Positions 30,533 to 40,658 of a DNA stretch of 64,000 nt are shown here, in pieces (the first letter of the stretch is position 1; the number at the start of each line of letters is the position of its first letter). The DNA is from Bermanella sp. WJH001 (GTDB taxonomy: Bacteria > Pseudomonadota > Gammaproteobacteria > Pseudomonadales > Oceanobacteraceae). Under the pieces are notes generated by a model. That model searched no databases. It saw only the letters and a list, made by a program, of their open reading frames with translations, and was not told the origin of the DNA. Position numbers and translations under genes: made by a program. Where the stretch lies: contig NZ_JASJOO010000002.1 of assembly GCF_030070105.1 (NCBI RefSeq), positions 1,426,001-1,490,000 of the forward strand, read 5' to 3'.

Positions 30533-31621
30533 TTATTGCACAGAGCCTGACTGTGCTATTTCATTTAATGCTGTCACTAAGCGTTCATTTTGATCAGTCG
30601 TGCCCACTGTGATACGCAAGCAGTTTTTCAATAATGGGTGGCCGCCATCCAAGCACTTAATTAAAATGCCTTTTTCTTTTAAATCTTGAAACCAATTTCG
30701 CGCCATGCCATCAGGGGTACGCACTAAAACAAAGTTTGCTTCACTTGGGAATACTTCTAAGCCAGCAATGGCAGTAAGGTCATTCATTAACACTACGCGA
30801 TCAACACGTAGCTGTTCGGTTTGCATCACTAACATGTCAAAATGCTCTAACGCAAATAACGCACTGGCTTGTGTTAATGAATTAATATTGTACGGCATGC
30901 GGATTTTTTCAAGCTCACTTAACCACTCTTTAGAGCCTATCAATAAGCCCAAACGTAAACCGGCTAAACCTACTTTTGATAAGGTGCGCATCACCAAAAC
31001 ATGATCGTATTTTTCTAATAAAGCTAGGTGGTCTGCATCGGTAAACGCGGTATAGGCTTCATCTAAAATCACTAAACCTTGAGAGGCCTCTATGATATTT
31101 TGAATGGCCGTTTCATCCCAGAGGTTACCCGTTGGGTTATTGGGCTGAGCTAAAAAAATCAACTGCGGGTCATGCTCTTCAATAGCCGCTAACATGGCCG
31201 GCTCATCGAGTTCGAAATCTGCTGTTAACGGCACACCCACGTAGTTTAAGCCGCAAAAAGTCGCGATCATTTTATACATCACAAAACCCGGCTCTGGCGC
31301 TAAAATCGTCGCACCGGGTTTAGCTACCGCCATGGCCAGCATTTGAATGATTTCATCACTGCCGTTGCCTAATAAAATATCGTATTTTTCATTCACACCC
31401 ATTTCTTCACGCAGGGCATCTTTTACCATTTCACCGCTGGCATCTGGGTAGCGGTTAATGGGCACATCTTTCAATAAATCCGCCCACGCTTCACGGGCAA
31501 CCGCTGGCCAGATGTATGGGTTTTCCATGGCATCTAATTTAATCATGCCTGCAGCGCTTGGTACGGGGTACGCACTTAAGTCTAATATTTCTTGGCGTAT
31601 CAATTTTTTTACACGAGACAT
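30533..31621 (-). CDS. hisC: Histidinol-phosphate aminotransferase
   Basis: PLP enzyme of histidine synthesis converting imidazole-acetol phosphate and glutamate to histidinol phosphate. 362 residues, fold type I. PLP lysine is Lys216 in RTLSKVGLAGLRLG; NNPTGN and DEAYTAF are the other PLP-contact motifs. Ends with PLLKNCLRITVGT, the C-terminal arginine motif. Downstream of hisG-hisD on the same strand but separated from hisD by 200 bases that contain a terminator and a large palindrome, so its expression may be partly uncoupled. Confidence 0.96.
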   Translation of the reverse strand: MSRVKKLIRQEILDLSAYPVPSAAGMIKLDAMENPYIWPAVAREAWADLLKDVPINRYPDASGEMVKDALREEMGVNEKYDILLGNGSDEIIQMLAMAVAKPGATILAPEPGFVMYKMIATFCGLNYVGVPLTADFELDEPAMLAAIEEHDPQLIFLAQPNNPTGNLWDETAIQNIIEASQGLVILDEAYTAFTDADHLALLEKYDHVLVMRTLSKVGLAGLRLGLLIGSKEWLSELEKIRMPYNINSLTQASALFALEHFDMLVMQTEQLRVDRVVLMNDLTAIAGLEVFPSEANFVLVRTPDGMARNWFQDLKEKGILIKCLDGGHPLLKNCLRITVGTTDQNERLVTALNEIAQSGSVQ

Positions 31622-31638
31622 GTGATCTTCTCTTAAAC

Positions 31639-31670
31639 AAAAACCCTAAGGTTAAAAACGTTAGGGTTTT
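31639..31670 (-). terminator. Hairpin between hisD and hisC
   Basis: AAACCCTAA, 11-base loop, TTAGGGTTT with flanking A/T runs on both strands. It lies only about 18 bases before the hisC ATG on the minus strand, so it may act as an attenuator rather than an end of operon. Confidence 0.55.
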
Positions 31671-31701
31671 ATTATTTTAAATATTAATTTTTGATTTTAG
31701 C

Positions 31702-31826
31702 ATTAAAGCGTTAGCGGCGAAGCTCAGGCTAGGCGAAAACGTTATGAGAGAACGGAGCTTAGCGTGCTAAGTGAGTATCTCGAATAACGTTTTCAACAAC
31801 GCCTGAGCAAGTAAGCTAGCTTTAAT
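31702..31826 (-). repeat. 125-nt nested palindromic element between hisD and hisC
   Basis: Four nested inverted repeats share one centre: ATTAAAGC (31702-31709, with TAGC at 31712-31715) against GCTAGCTTTAAT (31815-31826); GCTCAGGC (31722) against GCCTGAGC (31801); GAAAACGTTAT (31735) against ATAACGTTTTC (31784); GAGA/TCTC; and an inner CTTAGC-GT-GCTAAG hairpin at 31758-31771. Internal loops are nearly symmetric. The outer arm includes the hisD stop codon. It looks like a mobile palindromic repeat (MITE/REP type) or a structured RNA; copies elsewhere cannot be seen from here. Confidence 0.8.
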
Positions 31827-33126
31827 CTTTGATACGGTATTCGGCAGACCTAGCATGGGCCGTTAACGACTCACCACGGGCTAGCACAGATGCAACCTTG
31901 CCCATTTCACTTGCGCCATCGGCACTGCACATAATTAATGAGCTGCGTTTTTGGAAATCATACACACCAAGGGGGCTAGAAAAACGTGCCGTACCGGATG
32001 TCGGTAATACGTGGTTTGGCCCAGCACAGTAATCCCCTAATGCTTCCGCGGTGTAGCGGCCCATAAAGATAGCACCGGCATGACGAATTTCTTTTGCCAT
32101 GCTCACAGGGTCTTCTACTGATAACTCTAAGTGCTCTGGCGCAATGCGGTTTGCAAGATCAATGGCTTCTTGTTCGTTTTGCACTTTTACTAACGCACCA
32201 CGACCTGAAAGTGACGCACGAATAATGGCTTCACGCTCCATGGTCGGCAATAATTTTTGAATACTGGCTTCAACTTGTTTTAAGTATTCACCATCCCAAG
32301 AAATCAAAATAGATTGTGCATCTTCATCGTGTTCGGCTTGGCTAAATAAATCCATGGCAATCCAATCTGGATCGGTTTTACCGTCGCATACAACCAGAAT
32401 TTCTGATGGGCCAGCAATCATGTCGATGCCCACTTCGCCAAATACAAAGCGTTTTGCAGTAGCCACATAAATGTTACCTGGGCCTACAATTTTATCGACC
32501 TTAGGCACACTCGCGGTGCCATATGCCAACGCAGCAACCGCTTGGGCGCCACCAATGGTAAAACAACGGGTCACACCGGCTGCTGCCGCTGCCGCTAATA
32601 CCAACTGGTTCACTTCACCATCTGGTGTTGGGACTACCATGATAATTTCTTTTACACCGGCAACGTGGGCTGGGATCGCATTCATTAACACACTAGATGG
32701 GTAAGCCGCTTTGCCGCCAGGTACATAAATACCCACGCGATCCATTGCCGTTACTTGCTGACCTAAAACGGTGCCGTCTTCTTCTTGATACTGCCAAGAT
32801 TCACTGCGCTGTTTGTCGTGATAACGACGCACACGCTCTGCCGCTTCAAGCAATGCTGTGCGCTGTGCTTCTGGTAAATTATCTAGCGCTTCTTGTAATT
32901 GAGTTTGACCAATTTCAAGCTGAGCCATGTTATTAACGTCTAAACGATCAAAGCGATTACTGAATTCAATAAGCGCTTCATCACCGCGAGTTTTAATTTG
33001 ATGCAGGATATCTAACACAGTTTGTTGCACTTGATGATCCGATACCGATTCCCACGATAACAAATCATCCATGGCTTGGGTGAAGTCTGCTTGTTGGCTA
33101 TCTAAAGTTCGCATTTGAAACGACAT
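31822..33126 (-). CDS. hisD: Histidinol dehydrogenase
   Basis: Zinc- and NAD-dependent enzyme that oxidises histidinol to histidine in two steps, the end of the pathway. 434 residues, family length. Recognisable segments: [37 protein letters not shown] (zinc ligands Gln/His), and APEHLEL with [10 protein letters not shown]. Follows hisG by about 55 bases. The stop codon falls within the outer arm of the palindrome at 31702-31826. Confidence 0.97.
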   Translation of the reverse strand: MSFQMRTLDSQQADFTQAMDDLLSWESVSDHQVQQTVLDILHQIKTRGDEALIEFSNRFDRLDVNNMAQLEIGQTQLQEALDNLPEAQRTALLEAAERVRRYHDKQRSESWQYQEEDGTVLGQQVTAMDRVGIYVPGGKAAYPSSVLMNAIPAHVAGVKEIIMVVPTPDGEVNQLVLAAAAAAGVTRCFTIGGAQAVAALAYGTASVPKVDKIVGPGNIYVATAKRFVFGEVGIDMIAGPSEILVVCDGKTDPDWIAMDLFSQAEHDEDAQSILISWDGEYLKQVEASIQKLLPTMEREAIIRASLSGRGALVKVQNEQEAIDLANRIAPEHLELSVEDPVSMAKEIRHAGAIFMGRYTAEALGDYCAGPNHVLPTSGTARFSSPLGVYDFQKRSSLIMCSADGASEMGKVASVLARGESLTAHARSAEYRIKD

Positions 33127-33181
33127 ACTGACCTCTTACACTCTTACTCACTGTACTAAATACGAATAGCGATGCCTAAAA

Positions 33182-33823
33182 TTAACGGCGACGCTCTACT
33201 GCTTGGGCTAACTTATCAATAATGGGTTGAATCTGACGATGTTTCATTTTCATGGCCGCTTTACCCACCACCAAACGAGAACTGATTGGCGCGATTAAAT
33301 CGCGTTCTTCAAGACCATTGGCTTTTAAGGTATTACCAGTATCCACGATATCAACAATCAAATCCGCCAGCCCCATAATTGGTGCTAACTCCATACCACC
33401 ATAAAGCTTGATGATATCGGCTTGTTTACCTTGCTGGGCAAAATAACGTTTGGTCACACCTACAAATTTAGAGGCTACTTTAATACGACCTTCTGGAATC
33501 ACCGCGCCCTTAAGCGCTGCCGTCATAAGGCGACAAGTTGCGATGTTTAAATCTAACGGCTCGTACAAACCGGTACTGTCCGCTTCCATTAATACATCTT
33601 TGCCGGCAACACCAATATCGGCTGCACCGTACTGCACATACGTTGGCACATCAGTGGCGCGAATCACGACTAATTTGATGTGGTCGTGATTGGTATCAAA
33701 AATCAGCTTACGGCTTTTCTTAATGTCTTCTGCTGGCACAATGCCCGCTTCAGCAAAAAGCGGCAGTGTGTCATCTAAAATTCGACCCTTGGATAACGCA
33801 ATGGTCAATGGCTGTTGGCTCAT
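33182..33823 (-). CDS. hisG: ATP phosphoribosyltransferase, short form
   Basis: First and regulated step of histidine synthesis. 213 residues from ATG 33823 ([16 protein letters not shown]), with AAGGA seven bases ahead; the frame is open further upstream but inside murA. The protein lacks the C-terminal ACT-like regulatory domain, so it is the short HisG type, which in known cases needs the HisRS-like subunit HisZ. No hisZ is in this window. Begins 22 bases after the murA stop, giving murA-hisG-hisD order. Confidence 0.96.
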   Translation of the reverse strand: MSQQPLTIALSKGRILDDTLPLFAEAGIVPAEDIKKSRKLIFDTNHDHIKLVVIRATDVPTYVQYGAADIGVAGKDVLMEADSTGLYEPLDLNIATCRLMTAALKGAVIPEGRIKVASKFVGVTKRYFAQQGKQADIIKLYGGMELAPIMGLADLIVDIVDTGNTLKANGLEERDLIAPISSRLVVGKAAMKMKHRQIQPIIDKLAQAVERRR

Positions 33824-33845
33824 GTTTATTCCTTGATGCTTCGGC

Positions 33846-35129
<1,284 letters not shown>

Positions 35130-35132
35130 TTA

Positions 35133-35375
35133 TTAAGATTGTTGTTGAGCCCACTGGGCTTGCGTATAGGTTTTAATGGTTACTGCGTGTACGCTGCCAT
35201 CCGTGATTTTTTCATTAAGCGCCGCATACACATACTGCTGACGTTTAACGGGATTCAAGCCTTCGAATTCATCCGTAACGACGGTGATTTCATATTTGTA
35301 GCCATCCCCATCAACGGATACCTGGCAATGCGGAAGCTTTTCTTCAAGCAACGTTTGTAGGTCTTCTGGGCTCAT
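35133..35375 (-). CDS. ibaG: BolA family protein IbaG
   Basis: 80 residues of the BolA/IbaG family, partners of monothiol glutaredoxins in iron-sulfur handling. The core VDGDGYKYEITVVTDEFEG and RQQYVYAALNEKITDGSVHAVTIKTYT matches. IbaG is the form linked to murA in this position (formerly YrbA). Followed by murA within 15 bases; mlaB is upstream. Confidence 0.93.
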   Translation of the reverse strand: MSPEDLQTLLEEKLPHCQVSVDGDGYKYEITVVTDEFEGLNPVKRQQYVYAALNEKITDGSVHAVTIKTYTQAQWAQQQS

Positions 35376-35498
35376 AGGGCTCTCCGATGGGGCTTGGAAT
35401 TGACATCATGAAAAATAAAGGCGGGAATTATAGCGGAAAGGCACTCTAATAGCGAAGTGTAAAATACCCGCTAGCTCACATTCTATCTATGTTACTGC

Positions 35499-35804
35499 CT
35501 AGGCAGTCAGTGAAATAACCTCTTGTAAGTTGGCATTTTCAACCATCAAACGCAGTGGTGTTGGCGGTGATTTGAATATAATACGAATGCCTTTAGCATG
35601 CGCAGCCCTAACCCAGCTGAGCAATAAGGCCAAAGCTGCGCTACTGCAATGCTTAACGGCACTTAGATCAAATTCAACATCACTGCTATACCGGTTGATG
35701 ATAGTTAGGCCTTCTTGCTCAATATGCACCACGCTGTCGAAGGTAAGATCACCGATGACACCGTACGAACCTGATGTATATTTTTCAACTTGCTGCACAG
35801 GCAT
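35499..35804 (-). CDS. mlaB: MlaB, STAS-domain subunit of the phospholipid transporter
   Basis: 101-residue single STAS domain that stabilises the MlaFEDB complex at the inner membrane on the cytoplasmic side. Core seen as DLSAVKHCSSAALALLLSWVRAAHAKG, with the conserved serine pair in CSSAA. The ATG sits on the mlaC stop as TAATG. Last gene of mlaFEDCB. Confidence 0.9.
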   Translation of the reverse strand: MPVQQVEKYTSGSYGVIGDLTFDSVVHIEQEGLTIINRYSSDVEFDLSAVKHCSSAALALLLSWVRAAHAKGIRIIFKSPPTPLRLMVENANLQEVISLTA

Positions 35805-36472
35805 TATTCATCCTCAGATTCATCATCATTTTGTGACGCGCTCGTGGTGTCATTAGATACCTCTGAGCGCCACCCAACAATGGCCAGATCTATGTTGCCA
35901 TTGTTTTGAGCCACCAAGCGCGAGAACTGCTCGCGAAATAAAAGCCCCATATTTATGCCATTAATAATGACATTTTGTACCATCCATTGATTATTTTTCT
36001 TGTCATAAAATAAACTCTGAGTAACTGGAAAAACCTGCCCACTTGAGGTCACAACTTCAATGCTCACCTGTGTATTACGCTCAGTTTGCTTGCCTTCTTT
36101 TAAGGGTAAAACGTTCACTTTGTAATTATTGAATTCCCACAACCCTTTGGCATAGGTATTTAATAAACTGGATTTGAATACCATCATAAAACGTTGTTTT
36201 TGCTCGTTCGTCGCCTGCTTAAAGTGCTTTGCCATTACCCTACGTGCGATGCGTTTAAAGTCCACCACGTCACCAAGCTGTGCATCCACAAGCGCGATTT
36301 TCTGCTCACCATTAAGGACTTTTTCGCTTTTACTGGTTTGAATGGCCGTCAACAAGTCATCAATTTTTTCTGCCACTAGGCGATGTGCATCTTGCGAAGA
36401 TGGTGACGTTAAAGCATCCATACTAAATAATGCAAAACACATTAAAAACAGGTATCTGAGTATGCAATTCAT
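35804..36472 (-). CDS. mlaC: MlaC, periplasmic phospholipid carrier
   Basis: Soluble periplasmic lipid-binding protein shuttling phospholipids between MlaA and MlaFEDB. 222 residues: signal peptide (hydrophobic LFLMCFALFSMDAL), then the Tol_Tol_Ttg2 fold with VDFKRIARRVMAKHFKQAT and FRTGIINGINMGLLFREQF-like VIINGINMGLLFREQFSRLV. The C-terminal acidic tail (SQNDDESEDE) is an addition compared with typical members. 27 bases after mlaD. Confidence 0.94.
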   Translation of the reverse strand: MNCILRYLFLMCFALFSMDALTSPSSQDAHRLVAEKIDDLLTAIQTSKSEKVLNGEQKIALVDAQLGDVVDFKRIARRVMAKHFKQATNEQKQRFMMVFKSSLLNTYAKGLWEFNNYKVNVLPLKEGKQTERNTQVSIEVVTSSGQVFPVTQSLFYDKKNNQWMVQNVIINGINMGLLFREQFSRLVAQNNGNIDLAIVGWRSEVSNDTTSASQNDDESEDE

Positions 36473-36499
36473 ATTGCATTCCTTATCTAAAATCAGTGG

Positions 36500-36955
36500 T
36501 TATTCACTACTGCGGCTAAACAAAAATTGACCAATTAACTCTTCTAAGACAATGGCTGATTGCGTGTCTTCGATCACATCACCGCTCAGTAATGCCTCTT
36601 CATCAGCACCCACACTCAGACCAATGTATTTCTCCCCCAGCAAACCAGACGTCAGCACTGAAGCCGATGTATCTTGTGATAATGGGATCCCTTTTTTGAT
36701 CGCCATTTTAACAACCGCCACATAATCTTGAGTATCCAACTCAATTTCCACCACGCGCCCAATGGTCACACCGGACAGGGATACTTTCGCGCGCTCACTT
36801 AGCCCTGACAAATTTTCAAAACGTGCATAAAGATAATAAATGTCATCATCACTTTGATAACGTAGACCACTTACATTCAAAGCCAGTAATAACAAAGCAA
36901 GCATGGCTGAAAGAACAAATACACCTACACCTATCTCGAGGGATCGTTTGTACAT
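36500..36955 (-). CDS. mlaD: MlaD, MCE-domain subunit
   Basis: 151 residues: one N-terminal membrane helix (about 8-28) and one periplasmic MCE domain (from SDDDIYYLYARFENLSGLSERAKVSLSGV). MlaD hexamers form the lipid channel on MlaE. Single-MCE length is usual. Between mlaE (9 bases upstream) and mlaC. Confidence 0.95.
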   Translation of the reverse strand: MYKRSLEIGVGVFVLSAMLALLLLALNVSGLRYQSDDDIYYLYARFENLSGLSERAKVSLSGVTIGRVVEIELDTQDYVAVVKMAIKKGIPLSQDTSASVLTSGLLGEKYIGLSVGADEEALLSGDVIEDTQSAIVLEELIGQFLFSRSSE

Positions 36956-36964
36956 AATGCGCTC

Positions 36965-37747
36965 CTAAAATCCGCCCAACATGACGGCTGTTAATATAAA
37001 GTCTAGACCCAAAACAGCCAGAGCCCCTTGTACAACAGTGGCGGTGGTTGCTCGACTAATGCCTTCTGATGTGGGCTGAGCATTCCAACCATGAAATAAC
37101 GCAATCCAAGTGGTCACAAATGCAAACACTAAAGCCTTAATTAAACCCTTCATCACATCATCGTAAAACAGCACCGCGCCTTGCATATTTGCCCAATATG
37201 AACCCTCGTACACACCTAACATATTGATGGCGACAAAGGCCCCACCATAAATTCCAAACAAGCTGAACAAGGCCGCCAGTAAAGGCAAGCTGACCACTCC
37301 TGCCCATAACCTAGGGGAAATAACACGCTTTAAAGGATCAACACCCATGATCTCCATGGCCGATAATTGCTCGGTGGTTTTCATCAAACCAATTTCGGCG
37401 GTTAATGCGGACCCCGCTCGCCCCACAAACAGTAACGCAGTCACTACAGGGCCAAATTCACGTAACAGCGACAGCGCAACCATTTGCCCCACCGCTTCTT
37501 GCGAGCCATAACTGCTTAAAATCGAATACCCTTGTAACGCCAACACCATGCCCACAAAAACACCCGACACCAAGACAATGGGTAATGACAAAACCCCTAT
37601 TTGGTGGATTTGCCGAATCACACGCCCCATGGGGGCTTTAAAGCCTTTTCCCCAGCCCAGTATTTGCGACAAGAAGACACCACCGCGCCCCATTAACTGG
37701 CAAATTAAAATACAACTCGCTCCGGTTTGTTTAATCAGCTTAATCAT
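36965..37747 (-). CDS. mlaE: MlaE, permease of the phospholipid transporter
   Basis: Inner-membrane permease of MlaFEDB. 260 residues from ATG 37747 (MIKLIKQTG), which overlaps the mlaF end by eight bases; the frame stays open upstream for 57 codons inside mlaF, but that part resembles no MlaE. Core LSLPIVLVSGVFVGMVLALQGYSIL and the helix REFGPVVTALLFVGRAGSALTAEIG with MGVDPLKRVISPR are diagnostic. Confidence 0.95.
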   Translation of the reverse strand: MIKLIKQTGASCILICQLMGRGGVFLSQILGWGKGFKAPMGRVIRQIHQIGVLSLPIVLVSGVFVGMVLALQGYSILSSYGSQEAVGQMVALSLLREFGPVVTALLFVGRAGSALTAEIGLMKTTEQLSAMEIMGVDPLKRVISPRLWAGVVSLPLLAALFSLFGIYGGAFVAINMLGVYEGSYWANMQGAVLFYDDVMKGLIKALVFAFVTTWIALFHGWNAQPTSEGISRATTATVVQGALAVLGLDFILTAVMLGGF

Positions 37748-38549
37748 GTTCAAGTACCTGATCAGCAAGGTTGTTTGCCGGGTAATGAAACGGCACCGGA
37801 CCGTGAGCATCACCCTGTAAAAACTGCCGCACGAGAGGGTTTTCGCTTTGTTGGATTGCTTGAGGTGTACCAGAACCGATGATTTTACCCTGAGCCAAAA
37901 TAAACACCTGATCAGCAATACTCAGCGCTTCATTCACATCATGACTGACCAAAACAGAGGTTAAATTTAAGTTAACGTGCACTTGCTTTATTAGATTAAC
38001 CAGCACCCCCATGGAGATTGGGTCCTGCCCGGTAAATGGCTCGTCATACATAATGAATTCTGGGTCTAACGCCAAGCTGCGCGCCAGCGCCACTCGCCTA
38101 GCCATTCCGCCAGATAATTGCGAAGGCATTAATTGCGCGGTACCACGTAAACCCACGGAATCTAAACGCAGCAGCACCAAGTCTCGAATCATATGCTCAG
38201 GTAATTGTGTGTGCTCACGAAGGGCAAAGGCCACGTTCTCAAACACTGTCAGGTCGGTAAATAATGCGCCGCTTTGAAACAGCAAACTCATGCGTTTGCG
38301 TAATTGTAAAATCTCATTTCGAGACAGTTCACCTAGGTCATGACCATCCACCAAAACTTCGCCAGTATCCGGTGTCAGCTGGCCACAAAACATCTTAAGT
38401 AACGTGGTTTTACCTGTGCCGCTTGGGCCTAAAATAGCGGTGATTTGGCCACGCTTAATAGATAAATTTATTCCTTTAAAAATGGCGTTGTCATTACGTC
38501 GAAAGCTCATATGACGACATTCTAGAAAGGTTTGCGTGTTTAACGACAT
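37740..38549 (-). CDS. mlaF: MlaF, ATPase of the phospholipid transporter
   Basis: ABC ATPase energising MlaFEDB. About 269 residues: Walker A GPSGTGKTT, signature LSGGMARRVALARSLA, Walker B FIMYDEPFTGQDP, and H-loop SHDVNEAL. I start at ATG 38549 (MSLNTQ); an ATG four codons upstream directly abuts AAGG and is unlikely. First gene of mlaFEDCB, divergent from yrbG across about 150 bases that must hold both promoters. Confidence 0.95.
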   Translation of the reverse strand: MSLNTQTFLECRHMSFRRNDNAIFKGINLSIKRGQITAILGPSGTGKTTLLKMFCGQLTPDTGEVLVDGHDLGELSRNEILQLRKRMSLLFQSGALFTDLTVFENVAFALREHTQLPEHMIRDLVLLRLDSVGLRGTAQLMPSQLSGGMARRVALARSLALDPEFIMYDEPFTGQDPISMGVLVNLIKQVHVNLNLTSVLVSHDVNEALSIADQVFILAQGKIIGSGTPQAIQQSENPLVRQFLQGDAHGPVPFHYPANNLADQVLEHD

Positions 38550-38698
38550 GCACCACACCATCCTTAAGTCTATGGTTAAATCCTGTTTACTTATTTAAAG
38601 CATAGCTGCAACTGCCTGAGCCACAACTTATGGCATGCTTGTTAGGCCCGCAAAAGCCTGTAGAATGCGCCGATTATTGAATTTTAAGAGTGTAAACG

Positions 38699-39655
38699 AT
38701 GTTAACAGCGAGCTTAGCTATCATTGTTGGTTTGGTGGTTCTAGTCTGGAGTGCCGACCGATTTGTTTTAGGGGCTGCAGCTACTGCTCGAAATTTTGGT
38801 ATGTCTCCTTTGCTAATTGGCATGACTATCGTGTCTTTAGGCACCAGTGCGCCTGAGATTTTTGTCAGCGCCACCGCCTCTTTAGATGGCTCAGGTATAT
38901 TAGCGATTGGTAACGCATTGGGGTCCAATATTACCAATGTGGGTCTTGTATTAGGTGTCACGGCGTTGATCGCTCCTCTACCCATACAGGGCAAAATGCT
39001 CAAAAAAGAGATCCCTATTCTGTTGCTGGTAACGGTCATTGCAGGCTTAGTGTTACAAGATTTAGAATTGAGCTTCTGGGATGGCATCGTCATGCTGGTA
39101 TGTTTAATCATCACGTTATTTTGGCTATTTAACGAAACCAGTGAACAAGAAATTAGCGGCCTTGATGAAGAAGAAGTGGAAGCCCTTGAGCACACGTCTA
39201 CCGCTAAAAGTATCATGTGGCTCGTAATTGGTTTGATTGCACTTATGGTCAGCGCCAAACTGTTGGTTTGGGGTGCTGTAGATGTGGCACGTTACTTTGG
39301 TATCAGTGAACTCATTATTGGCTTAACCATTGTAGCCATTGGCACTAGCCTACCTGAACTAGCGGCCAGTGTAGCCAGTGCATTAAAAGGTCACCATGAC
39401 ATTGCCATTGGTAACGTTGTGGGCTCAAACATATTTAATCTGTTAGCCGTTATGCCGATTCCTGGTCTGGTCGCATCCACAGTCATCGAAAAAGAAGTGT
39501 TGTATCGTGATTACGGCGCCATGCTGATCATCACGTTATTACTTATCGCATTCATCTATGGTTTCCGTAAATCTGGACGAGTAGGTCGCAGTGCCGGTAC
39601 GGTGCTGTTAATAGCCTATGCTGGTTATTTAGGTTTATTATTGGTCCAAGCTTGA
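38699..39655 (+). CDS. yrbG: Calcium/sodium antiporter YrbG
   Basis: CaCA-family cation exchanger in the inner membrane, 318 residues. Two inverted-topology halves each carry the alpha-repeat: IVSLGTSAPEIFVSATA...GNALGSNITNVGLVLG and VAIGTSLPELAASVASA...GNVVGSNIFNLLAV, with an acidic cytoplasmic loop (SEQEISGLDEEEVEAL) between. About ten membrane helices. First gene of the kds-lpt block; 31 bases before kdsD. Confidence 0.93.
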   Translation: MLTASLAIIVGLVVLVWSADRFVLGAAATARNFGMSPLLIGMTIVSLGTSAPEIFVSATASLDGSGILAIGNALGSNITNVGLVLGVTALIAPLPIQGKMLKKEIPILLLVTVIAGLVLQDLELSFWDGIVMLVCLIITLFWLFNETSEQEISGLDEEEVEALEHTSTAKSIMWLVIGLIALMVSAKLLVWGAVDVARYFGISELIIGLTIVAIGTSLPELAASVASALKGHHDIAIGNVVGSNIFNLLAVMPIPGLVASTVIEKEVLYRDYGAMLIITLLLIAFIYGFRKSGRVGRSAGTVLLIAYAGYLGLLLVQA

Positions 39656-39686
39656 TTTCAGGCTGCAGTAAGGTAAAGAATAAAAA

Positions 39687-40658
39687 ATGAACACTATCAG
39701 TTATATTGAGTCTGCCAAACGTACCATTGGCGCTGAGCGTGATGCTGTAAACGGCATGTTAAGTAAACTCGACCATGAAGCTTTTAATAAAGCCTGTGAG
39801 CTAATGATTAATTGCAAAGGCCGCATTGTGGTTTCTGGCATGGGCAAATCAGGGCATATCGGGAATAAAATTGCGGCAACGTTAGCCAGTACTGGCACAC
39901 CTAGCTTCTTTGTGCACCCAGGTGAAGCCGCTCACGGCGATATGGGAATGATCACCGCTGATGATGTGGTGATCGCACTTTCTAACTCAGGGGAGTCCTC
40001 TGAAGTCACCACGTTAATTCCTTTAATTAAACGTTTACATGTGCCACTCATTGCCATGACAGGGAATGATCATTCAACCCTAGCTCAAGCAGCCGACAGC
40101 CACTTAAACGTAGGCGTTGATAAAGAGGCCTGCCCATTAGATTTAGCACCAACGTCATCCACCACTGTCGCTTTGGTTATGGGCGATGCTTTGGCGATTT
40201 CCTTATTAGAAGCACGCGGTTTCACAGCTGAGCAATTTGCTTTTAGTCACCCAGGTGGCAGCTTGGGGCGTCGTTTATTATTAAAAGTCAAAACGATAAT
40301 GCATTGCGGCAGTCAAATTCCTAAAGTAAGCACAGGCACGCCGATTAAAGATGCCCTTATGGAAATGACCCAAAAAGGCCTTGGCATGACCACGGTTCTC
40401 AATTCGGATGGATCACTTGCAGGGATTTTCACCGATGGTGATTTACGTCGTGCTTTAGACAAAGATATGGATTTCCACACAACCGCGGTAGAGCTTGCTA
40501 TGACTAAAAATTGCTCAACCATTGACCCGGAAAAACTAGCGGCAGAAGCCTTACAAGTCATGGAAGAAAAGAAAATTAATGCCTTAGTTGCACTTGATGG
40601 CAAACAAGTTGTGGGCGTGATTAACATGCACGACCTGCTTAGAGCCGGAGTCATTTAA
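39687..40658 (+). CDS. kdsD: Arabinose-5-phosphate isomerase KdsD
   Basis: Makes D-arabinose 5-phosphate from ribulose 5-phosphate for KDO synthesis. 323 residues: SIS domain (VVSGMGKSGHIGNKIAATLASTGTP, then HPGEAAHGDMGM and NSGESSE), followed by two CBS domains (about 205-323). Its stop overlaps the lptC start as TAATG. In related genomes kdsC (KDO 8-phosphate phosphatase) stands between these two genes; it is absent here. Confidence 0.95.
   Translation: MNTISYIESAKRTIGAERDAVNGMLSKLDHEAFNKACELMINCKGRIVVSGMGKSGHIGNKIAATLASTGTPSFFVHPGEAAHGDMGMITADDVVIALSNSGESSEVTTLIPLIKRLHVPLIAMTGNDHSTLAQAADSHLNVGVDKEACPLDLAPTSSTTVALVMGDALAISLLEARGFTAEQFAFSHPGGSLGRRLLLKVKTIMHCGSQIPKVSTGTPIKDALMEMTQKGLGMTTVLNSDGSLAGIFTDGDLRRALDKDMDFHTTAVELAMTKNCSTIDPEKLAAEALQVMEEKKINALVALDGKQVVGVINMHDLLRAGVI

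Noticed and set aside
31702-31826. Possible integron attC site in the palindrome
   Set aside because: No RYYYAAC/GTTRRRY core pair at the ends and no integrase or cassette array nearby.
37748-37918. 57-codon extension of MlaE
   Set aside because: It overlaps mlaF in another frame and has no MlaE-like sequence; ATG 37747 restores family length.
38674-39258. 194-codon minus-strand frame opposite yrbG
   Set aside because: Serine/threonine/methionine-rich shadow of a clear membrane antiporter on the plus strand.
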